Origin: Campylobacteraceae bacterium
GTDB lineage: Bacteria; Campylobacterota; Campylobacteria; Campylobacterales; Campylobacteraceae
Length of the DNA stretch: 64,000 nt
Reading direction: 5' to 3'
Assembly (NCBI GenBank): GCA_031270285.1
Contig: JAISXY010000003.1
Coordinates: 1 to 64,000, forward strand
Shown: in pieces, positions 39,713-48,768 of the stretch
Position numbering within the stretch: the first letter of the stretch is position 1
Layout: every line of letters begins with the position of its first letter
Notes under the pieces: generated by a model
Seen by the model: the letters and a program-made list of their open reading frames with translations, nothing else
Told to the model about the DNA's origin: nothing
Database searches by the model: none
Made by a program: the position numbers and the translations under genes

Positions 39713-41467
39713 ATGGAAGAGACAAGCGCAACAACCGCTATTATTAACTATCTTGTCGGCAATAGAATTATTGACGAAAAAACAGCCGAAAATATCACAG
39801 CTGAAGCTTCAGCAGATGATTCTTCGCTTGGTTCGGTTTTAATCAATAGCGGTTATTTTTCAAAAGATGATCTTCTTATTTTGCTGTTAGGCTTTTATAA
39901 AAGCGGAACAATCACATTAGATAGTATCACCACAGAATTTGGCATACAACCCGAAGTATTTTTAAGTTTTCTTGCTAAAGAGTCAGGACTTGAATATATT
40001 GATTTGGATGCTATAGATATTGACTATAAACTCTCAAAAAAAGTTTCACTTGTACAGCTAAAAAAATATGACGCCCTGCCTGTAAAAGAAGATGATATAA
40101 ATGTATATATAGCAGTAAAAGATCCTTCAAATATGGCAACTATTGACGGACTTCAAAGACTGTTTAATAGAAAAATGGTTAAAGCTGTTATATCAGATCC
40201 CTCTTTGATTGAAAAATATTTTAATAAAATAGAACTCAGTGAAAGTATAAATGGTATCATTAATGAAATAAGACGCGAAATAACAACAAGTGCGGCAGAT
40301 AATCCGCAAGAATCGTCTGGTATTTTAAAGCTTATAGAAGCGATCCTAAAAACCTCTATTCTTTCACGCGCAAGCGACATTCACATAGAACCTACAGAAA
40401 AAAACTGTCTGGTTAGAAGCAGAATAGACGGCATGCTTGCCGAAACATTTCTATTTGAAAGAGATATATATCCGCCTCTATCTTCAAGAATTAAACTTTT
40501 ATCCAACATGGACATAGCAGAAAAAAGAAAACCGCAAGACGGCAGATTTTCAGCCAAGATATTGGGCAAAGAGTATGATTTTCGTATCTCTGCTCTGCCT
40601 ACACTTTTTGGCGAATCTATAGTTTTAAGAATTTTGGACAAATCAAAAATTATGATTAAGCTTGAAAATCTTGGCATGTACCCTGCAAACTATGAAAAAT
40701 TTTCGCGCGCCATGAGAGTGCCTTATGGTATTATATTGGTTACAGGACCTACAGGAAGCGGTAAAAGTACAACACTCTATGCTGCGCTTAATGCTATCAA
40801 AAGCGTTGAAACAAAAATTATCACTGTTGAAGACCCCGTAGAATATCAATTAAATCTCGTACAGCAGGTACATGTAAACGAAAAAGCAAATCTTACATTC
40901 GCTTCGGCTTTGCGTTCAATTTTAAGACAAGATCCTGATATTATAATGATAGGCGAGATTAGAGACCAAGAAACGCTCAGAATCGCTGTACAAGCAGCGC
41001 TTACGGGACATTTGGTATTTTCAACGCTTCATACAAACGATGCCGTAAGCGCAGTAACAAGAGCTATAGACATGGGTATAGAGCCATATCTTATAAGCGG
41101 CGCTTTAATCGCTATAGAAGCGCAAAGACTTATAAGAAAACTTTGCCCTAATTGTAAAACAAAAATCAATATACCAAAAACGATGCTCGACAAGATAAAA
41201 CCTTTTATTCCTGAAAATTATGCATTCTATAAAGCTGTAGGATGTGAAAAATGTTCGCAGACAGGTTATCTCGGAAGAGAAATGATTTCCGAATTTCTAC
41301 CTATCAGCGAAAAAATTGCAAGTATGATTGCGCAAGGCACAACAAAAGACGAAATCAAGAGGCAAGCTTATGCCGAAGGATTTATAGACCTGTTTAAAGA
41401 CGGTATTATCCGTGCGGCAAAAGGCATAACATCAGTAGATGAAGTATTAAGGGTGGCAAAATCATGA
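39713..41467 (+). CDS. mshE: GspE/PilB/MshE-type assembly ATPase (CtsE-like)
   Basis: Walker A VTGPTGSGKSTTLYAAL, Asp box ITVEDPVEYQL, Walker B IIMIGEIRDQETLRIAVQAALTGHLVFSTLHTNDA, tetracysteine CPNCKTK...CEKCSQTGYLGR. Confidence 0.95.
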   Translation: MEETSATTAIINYLVGNRIIDEKTAENITAEASADDSSLGSVLINSGYFSKDDLLILLLGFYKSGTITLDSITTEFGIQPEVFLSFLAKESGLEYIDLDAIDIDYKLSKKVSLVQLKKYDALPVKEDDINVYIAVKDPSNMATIDGLQRLFNRKMVKAVISDPSLIEKYFNKIELSESINGIINEIRREITTSAADNPQESSGILKLIEAILKTSILSRASDIHIEPTEKNCLVRSRIDGMLAETFLFERDIYPPLSSRIKLLSNMDIAEKRKPQDGRFSAKILGKEYDFRISALPTLFGESIVLRILDKSKIMIKLENLGMYPANYEKFSRAMRVPYGIILVTGPTGSGKSTTLYAALNAIKSVETKIITVEDPVEYQLNLVQQVHVNEKANLTFASALRSILRQDPDIIMIGEIRDQETLRIAVQAALTGHLVFSTLHTNDAVSAVTRAIDMGIEPYLISGALIAIEAQRLIRKLCPNCKTKINIPKTMLDKIKPFIPENYAFYKAVGCEKCSQTGYLGREMISEFLPISEKIASMIAQGTTKDEIKRQAYAEGFIDLFKDGIIRAAKGITSVDEVLRVAKS

Positions 41468-42720
41468 GTTTAAAATATTTTGAAGTTGTTTATTCAAACA
41501 AAGGCAAACAGGCAAAGACGCTTCTGCAAGCTGTTAATAGAGCGGACACGATAAGGATTTTTAAAGCCAGAAATCCTGACAGCGCAATCGTAAGAGTTAC
41601 GGAAACAACTGCTCCTCTAAATGAAACAATAGAGAAGTTAAAAAACAATGTGATGGATGCTATATTTAAAAAAAGTGTTAAAACGGAATTTCTTGTCGCT
41701 TCATTCAGACAATTGGCAGTTATGGCAAATGCAGGTATTCCTATACATGACAGCGTTAAAGAGGTAGGGAAAGCAGCTGCTGACGAGAAATTAAGATCTA
41801 TATTTGCCAAAATGGACGAAGATTTAAATGCCGGTCTTAGTATGACCGCTTCGGCTTCGGCTTTTAAAGAAGAGTTGGGAGATGTCAGCATTGCCATGAT
41901 AGAACTTGGCGAAAATACAGGTAACATGGCAGAATCGCTGAAAAAACTATCGGATATTCTTGAAGAAATTAATGAAAATAAAAAGAAATTTAAAAAGGCT
42001 ATCAGATATCCGATAATGATTATTACGGCGATGGTTGCTGCATTTGTTATTTTGATGGTTTATGTTGTACCAAAATTCAGAGATATATTTGAACAATTGG
42101 GCGCGGGCGACAAGCTTCCTCTGCCAACAAAAATATTGCTTAATATAGAGTATGCAATCAATAATTACGGCCTTTATATTTTAGGCGTATGTATTGTCGC
42201 ATTTTTTTTAATTACACGCTCATATAAAAATAATCCTATATTTCATGCGCAGTGCGATAGATATGTGCTAAAAGTTTACCTGATAGGAAAAATTATATTC
42301 TATTCAAACATGAACAGATTTACGCTTATCCTTTCAGAGCTTATTCGTGCCGGTATTCCTGTAGTTGAAGCGTTGGATACATCAATCTTAACCGTTACAA
42401 ATACTACGCTTCAGGAAAAATTATCGTTAGTTAAAGTGTCTGTCCAAAGAGGTATATCATTAACCGATTCTTTTAGAGAAACCGGACTTTTTGAAAATAT
42501 GCTTATACAGATGATTCAAGCAGGCGAACAAAGCGGTACGCTTGACATGATGCTTTCAAAAGTTACAGACTATTTTAAAAGCAAATTTGATGAAATTATA
42601 GACAACCTTTCAAGTTATATAGAACCTATTTTATTGGCATTTTTAGCATGTATGGTTTTACTTATGGCGCTTGGTATATTTATGCCTATGTGGGAGATGA
42701 GTTCGGCCGTCAAAGGTTAA
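41464..42720 (+). CDS. mshG: GspF/PilC/MshG-type inner-membrane platform protein (CtsF-like)
   Basis: Two T2SSF domains (FRQLAVMANAGIPIHDSVKEVG; RFTLILSELIRAGIPVVEALD) and GEQSGTLDMMLSKVTDYFKSKFDEIIDNLSSYIEPILLAFLACMVLLMALGIFMPMW. Confidence 0.95.
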   Translation: MSLKYFEVVYSNKGKQAKTLLQAVNRADTIRIFKARNPDSAIVRVTETTAPLNETIEKLKNNVMDAIFKKSVKTEFLVASFRQLAVMANAGIPIHDSVKEVGKAAADEKLRSIFAKMDEDLNAGLSMTASASAFKEELGDVSIAMIELGENTGNMAESLKKLSDILEEINENKKKFKKAIRYPIMIITAMVAAFVILMVYVVPKFRDIFEQLGAGDKLPLPTKILLNIEYAINNYGLYILGVCIVAFFLITRSYKNNPIFHAQCDRYVLKVYLIGKIIFYSNMNRFTLILSELIRAGIPVVEALDTSILTVTNTTLQEKLSLVKVSVQRGISLTDSFRETGLFENMLIQMIQAGEQSGTLDMMLSKVTDYFKSKFDEIIDNLSSYIEPILLAFLACMVLLMALGIFMPMWEMSSAVKG

Positions 42721-42791
42721 AATAAAATTTTCACCCTGTAGAGCTTATCTGTTTTATTACAAATAGTTACACTTCAGATATTCCAATTTTT

Positions 42792-42829
42792 AAAAACATA
42801 CTTTATCTCTTAAAATAAAGTATGTTTTT
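42792..42829 (+). terminator. Rho-independent terminator between the msh-like cluster and pta
   Basis: Perfect inverted repeat AAAAACATACTTTA-(tctcttaaaa)-TAAAGTATGTTTTT, 14-bp stem ending in a T run. Confidence 0.8.
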
Positions 42830-42896
42830 CATATAATACCTTTTACATATAATTTGACGCGAAAACTTTTTAAATAATTGTAAAGGAAAATATCCG

Positions 42897-44999
42897 ATGA
42901 AAATTAAAAGTCTTTATATAACATCATTGGAACCTCTATCGGGAACCCTTTTTATCGGTATGGGTTTTATGAATATATTAATGCGTAAAGTTAAAAATAT
43001 TGCATTTTTCAGACCAATAACTCTTTCAAAAAATGATGATAGTATCACTTCATTTATGCTTAAATATTATAAACTTGATATGGCATATGATCAAGCTTTG
43101 GGCTTCAGCCTTGACGAAGTTAAATCTGCGGCAGCCAAAGGCAAACTGAATGAATTAACACAAAATCTTATAATTAAATTCAAAGAACTTGAAAAAAAAT
43201 ATGATTTTATTATATGCGAAGGTATTGAACGCTCTCTTTTACCGTCCACTTTTGATTTTGATATCAATCTTGAGTTTGCAAGACATCTTAACACGCCGAT
43301 AGTCAATATTATAAGCGGAAAAGAGCGCACTATCAGCGAAATAGCTGATGCTGTAAATATAGAGGCAAATATTATCAAAAATTCAGACTGTACGCATTTT
43401 AATACTTTTATCAATCGTCTTGAGAGCAATACGCTAAATGAATTAAAACAAAAAAGACATGAGCTGTTCCCTGCAAATCTACCGATATACATGCTGCCCG
43501 AAATAGATGAGTTAAACAGCCCTACCATTGAAGATATTAAAAACCAGCTTTCATGTGAGTTTATTTTCGGTAAGAAAGAGGATTTACGCCGCGTGGTAAA
43601 ACAGATAAGAGTTGTTTCAACTACTATAGATACTATGCTCACATTCATTAAAGAGGGCGATCTTATTATCACGGGAGGCGACAGATCAGATATTATTTTA
43701 GCGGCAATTATGGCAAACAGTTCAAACAGTTATCCCATGATAGCAGGCATTCTCCTGTGCGGTAATACGCTTCCAAAAAGCTCTTTTTTAAAACTGATAG
43801 AGGGTTTTTCTAAAATACCTATTCCTATTTTAAGTATAGAAGGAGATACTATCTCTACTATATCCAAAGTAAAAGATATTTCGCCTCAGATTAAACCTGC
43901 AAATGAGCGCAAAATCGCACTAATATCTGGACTTTTCAGTAAATATGTAGATATTGAGGATATAGAAAAAAATATAGATACGGCTGATGTAACCGCATCC
44001 ATGACGCCTAATATGTTTGAATATACCCTCTTTGAATTAGCAAGAAAAAACAGACAAAAAATTGTACTGCCTGAAAGCAGCGATGATAGAATTTTACGCT
44101 CAAGTGAAATAGTTTTAAGACGAAATGTTGCCGATATTATATTGTTAGGCAAACCCGAGGATATCAAAAGAAAAGCTTCAAGTCTTGGTATAGATATTAA
44201 AAAAGCTGTTATTATTGAACCTGAAAAATCACAGTTTATGGAGCAGTACATAAATGACTTCTACGAACTGCGCAAATCAAAAGGCATAACAATAGAACAG
44301 GCGCGCGAAATAGTGCAAGACTACAGTTATTTTGGCACAATGATGGTTTATAAAGGAGATGCTGACGGTATGGTATCGGGCGCAATACACACGACCAGCG
44401 ATACTGTACGCCCTGCTTTGCAGATTATAAAAACAAAGCCTGATATTTCTATTATTTCCAGCATATTTTTTATGTGTCTTGACACAAAAGTGCTTGTTTA
44501 CGGCGATTGTGCGGTAAATAAAGACCCGAGTGCGGAAGAGCTTGCACAAATCGCCATATCTTCAGCCGACACGGCAAAGAGTTTCGGCATAGCACCAAAA
44601 GTCGCTATGTTATCGTACTCTACGGGTAATTCCGGCAGCGGTGAAGAGGTGGAAAAAGTAAGGCTTGCCACAAAACTTGCCAAAGAAATCCGCCCGGATT
44701 TATTAGTAGAAGGTCCTATCCAGTACGATGCTGCGATAGACCCGACCGTAGCCAAAACAAAATTGCCCGACAGTAAAGTAGCGGGTCAGGCTACAGTATT
44801 TATATTTCCCGATTTAAATACGGGTAACAATACTTACAAAGCGGTTCAGCGTTCTTCAAATGCTTTGGCGATAGGTCCGGTACTTCAGGGGCTCAAAAAA
44901 CCGGTTAATGATTTAAGTCGCGGCTGTCTTGTAGCCGATATAGTAAACACGATAGTTATCACTGCCATTCAGGCAAATCAAATTAAAACGGAACAATAA
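42897..44999 (+). CDS. pta: Phosphate acetyltransferase (long form)
   Basis: 700 aa; KIVLPESSDDRILRSSEIVLRRNVADIILLG, GDADGMVSGAIHTTSDTVRPALQIIKT, GPIQYDAAIDPTVAKTKLPDSKVAG; followed by ackA. Confidence 0.95.
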   Translation: MKIKSLYITSLEPLSGTLFIGMGFMNILMRKVKNIAFFRPITLSKNDDSITSFMLKYYKLDMAYDQALGFSLDEVKSAAAKGKLNELTQNLIIKFKELEKKYDFIICEGIERSLLPSTFDFDINLEFARHLNTPIVNIISGKERTISEIADAVNIEANIIKNSDCTHFNTFINRLESNTLNELKQKRHELFPANLPIYMLPEIDELNSPTIEDIKNQLSCEFIFGKKEDLRRVVKQIRVVSTTIDTMLTFIKEGDLIITGGDRSDIILAAIMANSSNSYPMIAGILLCGNTLPKSSFLKLIEGFSKIPIPILSIEGDTISTISKVKDISPQIKPANERKIALISGLFSKYVDIEDIEKNIDTADVTASMTPNMFEYTLFELARKNRQKIVLPESSDDRILRSSEIVLRRNVADIILLGKPEDIKRKASSLGIDIKKAVIIEPEKSQFMEQYINDFYELRKSKGITIEQAREIVQDYSYFGTMMVYKGDADGMVSGAIHTTSDTVRPALQIIKTKPDISIISSIFFMCLDTKVLVYGDCAVNKDPSAEELAQIAISSADTAKSFGIAPKVAMLSYSTGNSGSGEEVEKVRLATKLAKEIRPDLLVEGPIQYDAAIDPTVAKTKLPDSKVAGQATVFIFPDLNTGNNTYKAVQRSSNALAIGPVLQGLKKPVNDLSRGCLVADIVNTIVITAIQANQIKTEQ

Positions 45000-46217
45000 A
45001 TGAAAATACTTGTATTAAATTCAGGCAGCTCTTCCATAAAATTTCAACTCTTCTCCATGAAAGAGCGCAAAGTGTTGGCTTCAGGTTTGATCGAGCAGAT
45101 AGGCGAGCCATTAGGTAAAATTAAACTAAACTCATTGCATCGCAAAGAGCCGATGGTACAAAAACTTATAATACCCAATCATGAACACGGCATAGAGATA
45201 ATCTCATCATTTTTGATTGACGACAAAATCATCGAAAGCCTTGATAAATTAGACGGCATAGGTCATAGAGTTGTGCATGGCGGCGAGTTTAACGAAGCTC
45301 AATTAATCAATGACGATATCATGCAAGAAATCAACAAAAACATCTCTCTTGCGCCCATTCACAATCCTGCCAATATAGCGGGTATTAAAGCTGCCGAAAT
45401 TGAAGCGCCGAATATTCCTCAAGTAGCGGTATTTGATACGGCATTTCATCAAACAATGCCTCCACATGCTTATACATACGCTCTTCCATATGATTTATGT
45501 CAAAAACTTCATATCAGACGTTACGGCTTTCATGGCACTTCACATAAATATATCGCCGAAGAGGCGGCAAAAATACTCAAAAAACCGTTAAGTAAATGCA
45601 ATCTTATAACGCTTCATCTTGGCGGAGGCGCTAGTGTAGCGGCTATCAAAAACGGTAAATGTATTGATACGAGCATGGGGCTTTCTCCGCTGGAAGGACT
45701 CATCATGGGTACAAGAAGCGGCGATTTGGACCCTGCTATCATATTTTATTTAAAAAGAGTAGAAAATTTAAAATTACATGAAATTGATACTATTTTAAAT
45801 AAACAAAGTGGTTTAAAAGGTATCTGCGGCACAAATGATTTGCGCGAAGTGCAAGAGAAGATGAAAGACGGCGACGAGAGAGCCAAACTTGCATTTGATA
45901 TGTTTTGTTACCACATAAAAAAATATATCGGTTCATATTACGCCGTATTGGGACGCGTAGATGCGATAATTTTCACAGGCGGTATCGGCGAAAACTCTGC
46001 GGACGTACGCTATCAGTCATGCGAAGGTTTATCGCATTTGGGCATAATACTGGATAAAAAGAGAAATAGCACAAACAGCACGCATATAGAGAGCAAAAAG
46101 AGTGTGGTAAAAGCGCTTGTTATTCCGACAAATGAAGAGCTTGAAATTGCAAAATTGACACAGCGCATTATACAGGGTCAAAAAATACCGCAAAATAGCG
46201 GTTGTCTAAATAATTAA
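45000..46217 (+). CDS. ackA: Acetate kinase
   Basis: MKILVLNSGSSSIKFQLF, RRYGFHGTSHKYIAEEAA, LITLHLGGGASVAAIKNGKCIDTSMGLSPLEGLIMGTRSGDLDP. Confidence 0.97.
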   Translation: MKILVLNSGSSSIKFQLFSMKERKVLASGLIEQIGEPLGKIKLNSLHRKEPMVQKLIIPNHEHGIEIISSFLIDDKIIESLDKLDGIGHRVVHGGEFNEAQLINDDIMQEINKNISLAPIHNPANIAGIKAAEIEAPNIPQVAVFDTAFHQTMPPHAYTYALPYDLCQKLHIRRYGFHGTSHKYIAEEAAKILKKPLSKCNLITLHLGGGASVAAIKNGKCIDTSMGLSPLEGLIMGTRSGDLDPAIIFYLKRVENLKLHEIDTILNKQSGLKGICGTNDLREVQEKMKDGDERAKLAFDMFCYHIKKYIGSYYAVLGRVDAIIFTGGIGENSADVRYQSCEGLSHLGIILDKKRNSTNSTHIESKKSVVKALVIPTNEELEIAKLTQRIIQGQKIPQNSGCLNN

Positions 46218-46240
46218 AGCGGCATACAAGCTACCGCTTT
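46216..46240 (+). terminator. Candidate terminator hairpin between convergent ackA and murF
   Basis: AAAGCGG-catacaagcta-CCGCTTT inverted repeat in the convergent intergenic gap. Confidence 0.5.
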
Positions 46241-46254
46241 ATAAAATCCGTTTA

Positions 46255-47766
46255 TTACATGTAATCCGGAGTATCGTTAGAAAACAGTATCAAATCGCCG
46301 ACTTTTGTATTCTGTGCCAATATAGTCGTCAGTTGCGACTTATCTCCCAACACTATCTTATGAGCGCGAGAAATGGCATGGTTAAGTATCTCGGCATTTA
46401 CGCTTCCCGTTATAATGACAAGATCAAAAACCCCATCTATAATTTTGGCAAGTTTTATATTCTCCTCTTTCGTACTCTCCACAATACCGGGCGTTATTAA
46501 AACTTTTCTGCCACTGTATGTTTTGACTAATTCATAAGAGCTTCGCATACCTTCAAAATTGCCGTTAAAACTATCGTCAAGTATTATTTTACCGCCTGTA
46601 TCCGCCATTCTTTGCAAACGATGCTCTACGCTGTTTATAGATTTGACGGCTTTTTGTATCTCTTCAACATTAAGTCCTAAATAAATGGCCGTATGTATGC
46701 ACGCAGCAAGATTGACAGCATTAAAACTACCTAAAAGTTTAGTCTCAAACTCTACTCTTTTTCTGCCTATCTTCATAGAAAATTTTGTACCGTCCAAAGT
46801 AGCTTCTATCACTTTTATCTCTTTGCCGAATATTTTTATGCGCTCATCTTCATTCGGATTGACATTTAGGCTCTCATGTACAAAAGCTTGTGTAAGTTTT
46901 GGCGAAGAAATAAGCTCCATTTTCGTATTTCGTATAGTCTCTAAACTTTTAAAATACTCTATATGCTGTGTGCCAATTTGACCGATTATCACAATATCAG
47001 GTTCCAAAAATTCAGCTATCTCCTCTATATCCCCGCGTTCTCTTGCGCCTGCTTCAGCAATATAAATATCGCTGTTTAGCGGCAGTGTCGTATTTATATC
47101 CTGCACAAGCCCGATTATTGTATTTACACTGCGCGGCGTTTTATAACAATTAAATTTCGGCGACAAAATATGATACAAAAAGTTTTTAATGCTTGTCTTG
47201 CCGTAACTTGCCGTAATAGCTATAATATGTAAATTTTTCATTGATTTAAGTTTTCTTTTCGCTTCCTGCTTATAACCGAAAAAAAGTATCTTTTCATATA
47301 TAAAACTAACAATAAGAGCTAAAAAAAGCGGAGTAATAACGGAGGGGGATTTCGGCGCAACGCTATTATGCAGCTCTTGATTGGCAATAAAAAAAAGTAT
47401 ATCCGCAAACAGTACGGCTATAAATAAAAATAGAAAAAAACGCTTGACTCTTTTAGTAAATTGCAGCGGTTTGTCAAGTTTTCCACGCCATAAAAATACG
47501 GCAACCGGATAAGCGATAAAAAGATAGTAAACGCTGATTTTATCATAAAAGATAATCAAAAAATATAACGCAAGCGGCAGTATAAAGAAAAACAGATGCC
47601 ATAAAGGCTTATTATAATGAAAAACCGCGCGCCATGGTTTATATGAATACCACTGCATTGCGCTTAAAATATAATATCCCAGTGCAAAAACAAACGCTGC
47701 ATACAGTAGTTGCATTAATATGATAAAAAGTATATGCATTATCGGTTGTAAAGTTAAAATAGTCAT
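46255..47766 (-). CDS. murF: UDP-N-acetylmuramoyl-tripeptide--D-alanyl-D-alanine ligase (MurF) with N-terminal multi-TM domain
   Basis: Mur ligase core ITASYGKTSIKNFLYHILS, IAEAGARERGDIEEIAEFLEPDIVIIGQIGTQHIEYF, SVEHRLQRMADTGGKIILDDSFNGNFEGMRSSYEL; roughly 170-residue hydrophobic N-terminus. Confidence 0.85.
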   Translation of the reverse strand: MTILTLQPIMHILFIILMQLLYAAFVFALGYYILSAMQWYSYKPWRAVFHYNKPLWHLFFFILPLALYFLIIFYDKISVYYLFIAYPVAVFLWRGKLDKPLQFTKRVKRFFLFLFIAVLFADILFFIANQELHNSVAPKSPSVITPLFLALIVSFIYEKILFFGYKQEAKRKLKSMKNLHIIAITASYGKTSIKNFLYHILSPKFNCYKTPRSVNTIIGLVQDINTTLPLNSDIYIAEAGARERGDIEEIAEFLEPDIVIIGQIGTQHIEYFKSLETIRNTKMELISSPKLTQAFVHESLNVNPNEDERIKIFGKEIKVIEATLDGTKFSMKIGRKRVEFETKLLGSFNAVNLAACIHTAIYLGLNVEEIQKAVKSINSVEHRLQRMADTGGKIILDDSFNGNFEGMRSSYELVKTYSGRKVLITPGIVESTKEENIKLAKIIDGVFDLVIITGSVNAEILNHAISRAHKIVLGDKSQLTTILAQNTKVGDLILFSNDTPDYM

Positions 47767-48482
47767 CTTCCCTCCTTTAAAATCTGTTCTTCTATAAAAT
47801 GACCTTTATCCAAAAAGAAAAAATGGTCTCCATTAACCATGTAAAGAGTTGAATCCTCAATAAAATCTTTTATCATTAAAGCGGCGGCGGGCGGCATAGT
47901 ATCATCATCTTTTCCCCAAAAAATAAACGCCCTGCCCTTATAATTTTTAAAAGCTTCGCTCATGTCCTCATTTACAACCTTTTTAAACATCTCATACATA
48001 ACACTATCCATACCTTTAACATCTTTTGAGGCAAAAAGTGTGTAAAATTTACCCAAACCTAAAAATTTAAATATCTTAAAAAGCTTTATCTTAAAACGCA
48101 CGGAAAACCTTTTCGGCAAAACTATACCTGCGCTGCCAAGTAAAACGACTGTTTTGGGATTTAAAAGCAAAGCTATTTTGCCGCCGAAACTATGTCCTAT
48201 TATCATCTGCGGATTTTTTTTGATAGAGCGTAAAAACTCCTCCATAACGCCTTTTATCTCATAAGAGTTCACAGCTTTCGGCAAAGATGAGTTTCCAAAA
48301 CCGGAAAAATCTACATAAATATGACAATAATCCTTGAAAAAACTGCTGAAAACTTTACTCATTATCTCCTTATTTGCGCCCCATCCATGCAGAAAAAGTA
48401 TAGACTCTTTTTTGTCCTGATTTGACAACAGATATGAGATAACAAACTGTGTATTTTCAAAGCTGACTGTTGTTATAGCCAT
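47763..48482 (-). CDS. Alpha/beta hydrolase
   Basis: LFLHGWGANKE, GHSFGGKIALLL nucleophile elbow, WGKDDDTMPP, NGDHFFFLDK. Confidence 0.85.
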   Translation of the reverse strand: MAITTVSFENTQFVISYLLSNQDKKESILFLHGWGANKEIMSKVFSSFFKDYCHIYVDFSGFGNSSLPKAVNSYEIKGVMEEFLRSIKKNPQMIIGHSFGGKIALLLNPKTVVLLGSAGIVLPKRFSVRFKIKLFKIFKFLGLGKFYTLFASKDVKGMDSVMYEMFKKVVNEDMSEAFKNYKGRAFIFWGKDDDTMPPAAALMIKDFIEDSTLYMVNGDHFFFLDKGHFIEEQILKEGR

Positions 48483-48483
48483 T

Positions 48484-48708
48484 TTAAGTTCTATTCCTGT
48501 TTTTCATGTAGATTTTTTGCAAAACATCAAGTGCGTTTTTTAATTTTTCATACTCTTCAAAATCAACAATTACAGCTCTAAAACGGTTATTTTTGACAAT
48601 AACAGCGCGTTCTATCTCATGAGAGTTGATTTTCTTTAATATAGAGCTGAAATCTCTCACTATATCGGTTGCGGTAAATATCTCCTCTTTGTCGTAAAAA
48701 GCAGCCAT
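48484..48708 (-). CDS. Phd/YefM-like antitoxin-fold protein (orphan)
   Basis: 74 aa: FTATDIVRDFSSILKKINSHEIERAVIVKNNRFRAVIVDFEEYEKLK resembles the Phd/YefM N-terminal fold; no toxin ORF adjacent. Confidence 0.65.
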   Translation of the reverse strand: MAAFYDKEEIFTATDIVRDFSSILKKINSHEIERAVIVKNNRFRAVIVDFEEYEKLKNALDVLQKIYMKNRNRT

Positions 48709-48768
48709 AAAAAAACCTTTTTTAAAAGATATTATGTAAACGGAATATTTTACACGCTTTTATTAAAA

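Noticed and set aside
43091-43672. 193-aa minus-strand ORF antisense to pta
   Set aside because: Lies wholly inside the well-supported pta CDS; composition typical of antisense shadow ORFs in AT-rich DNA, no recognisable domain.
46216-46240. Riboswitch-like element after ackA
   Set aside because: Short inverted repeat in a convergent gap is more simply a transcription terminator.
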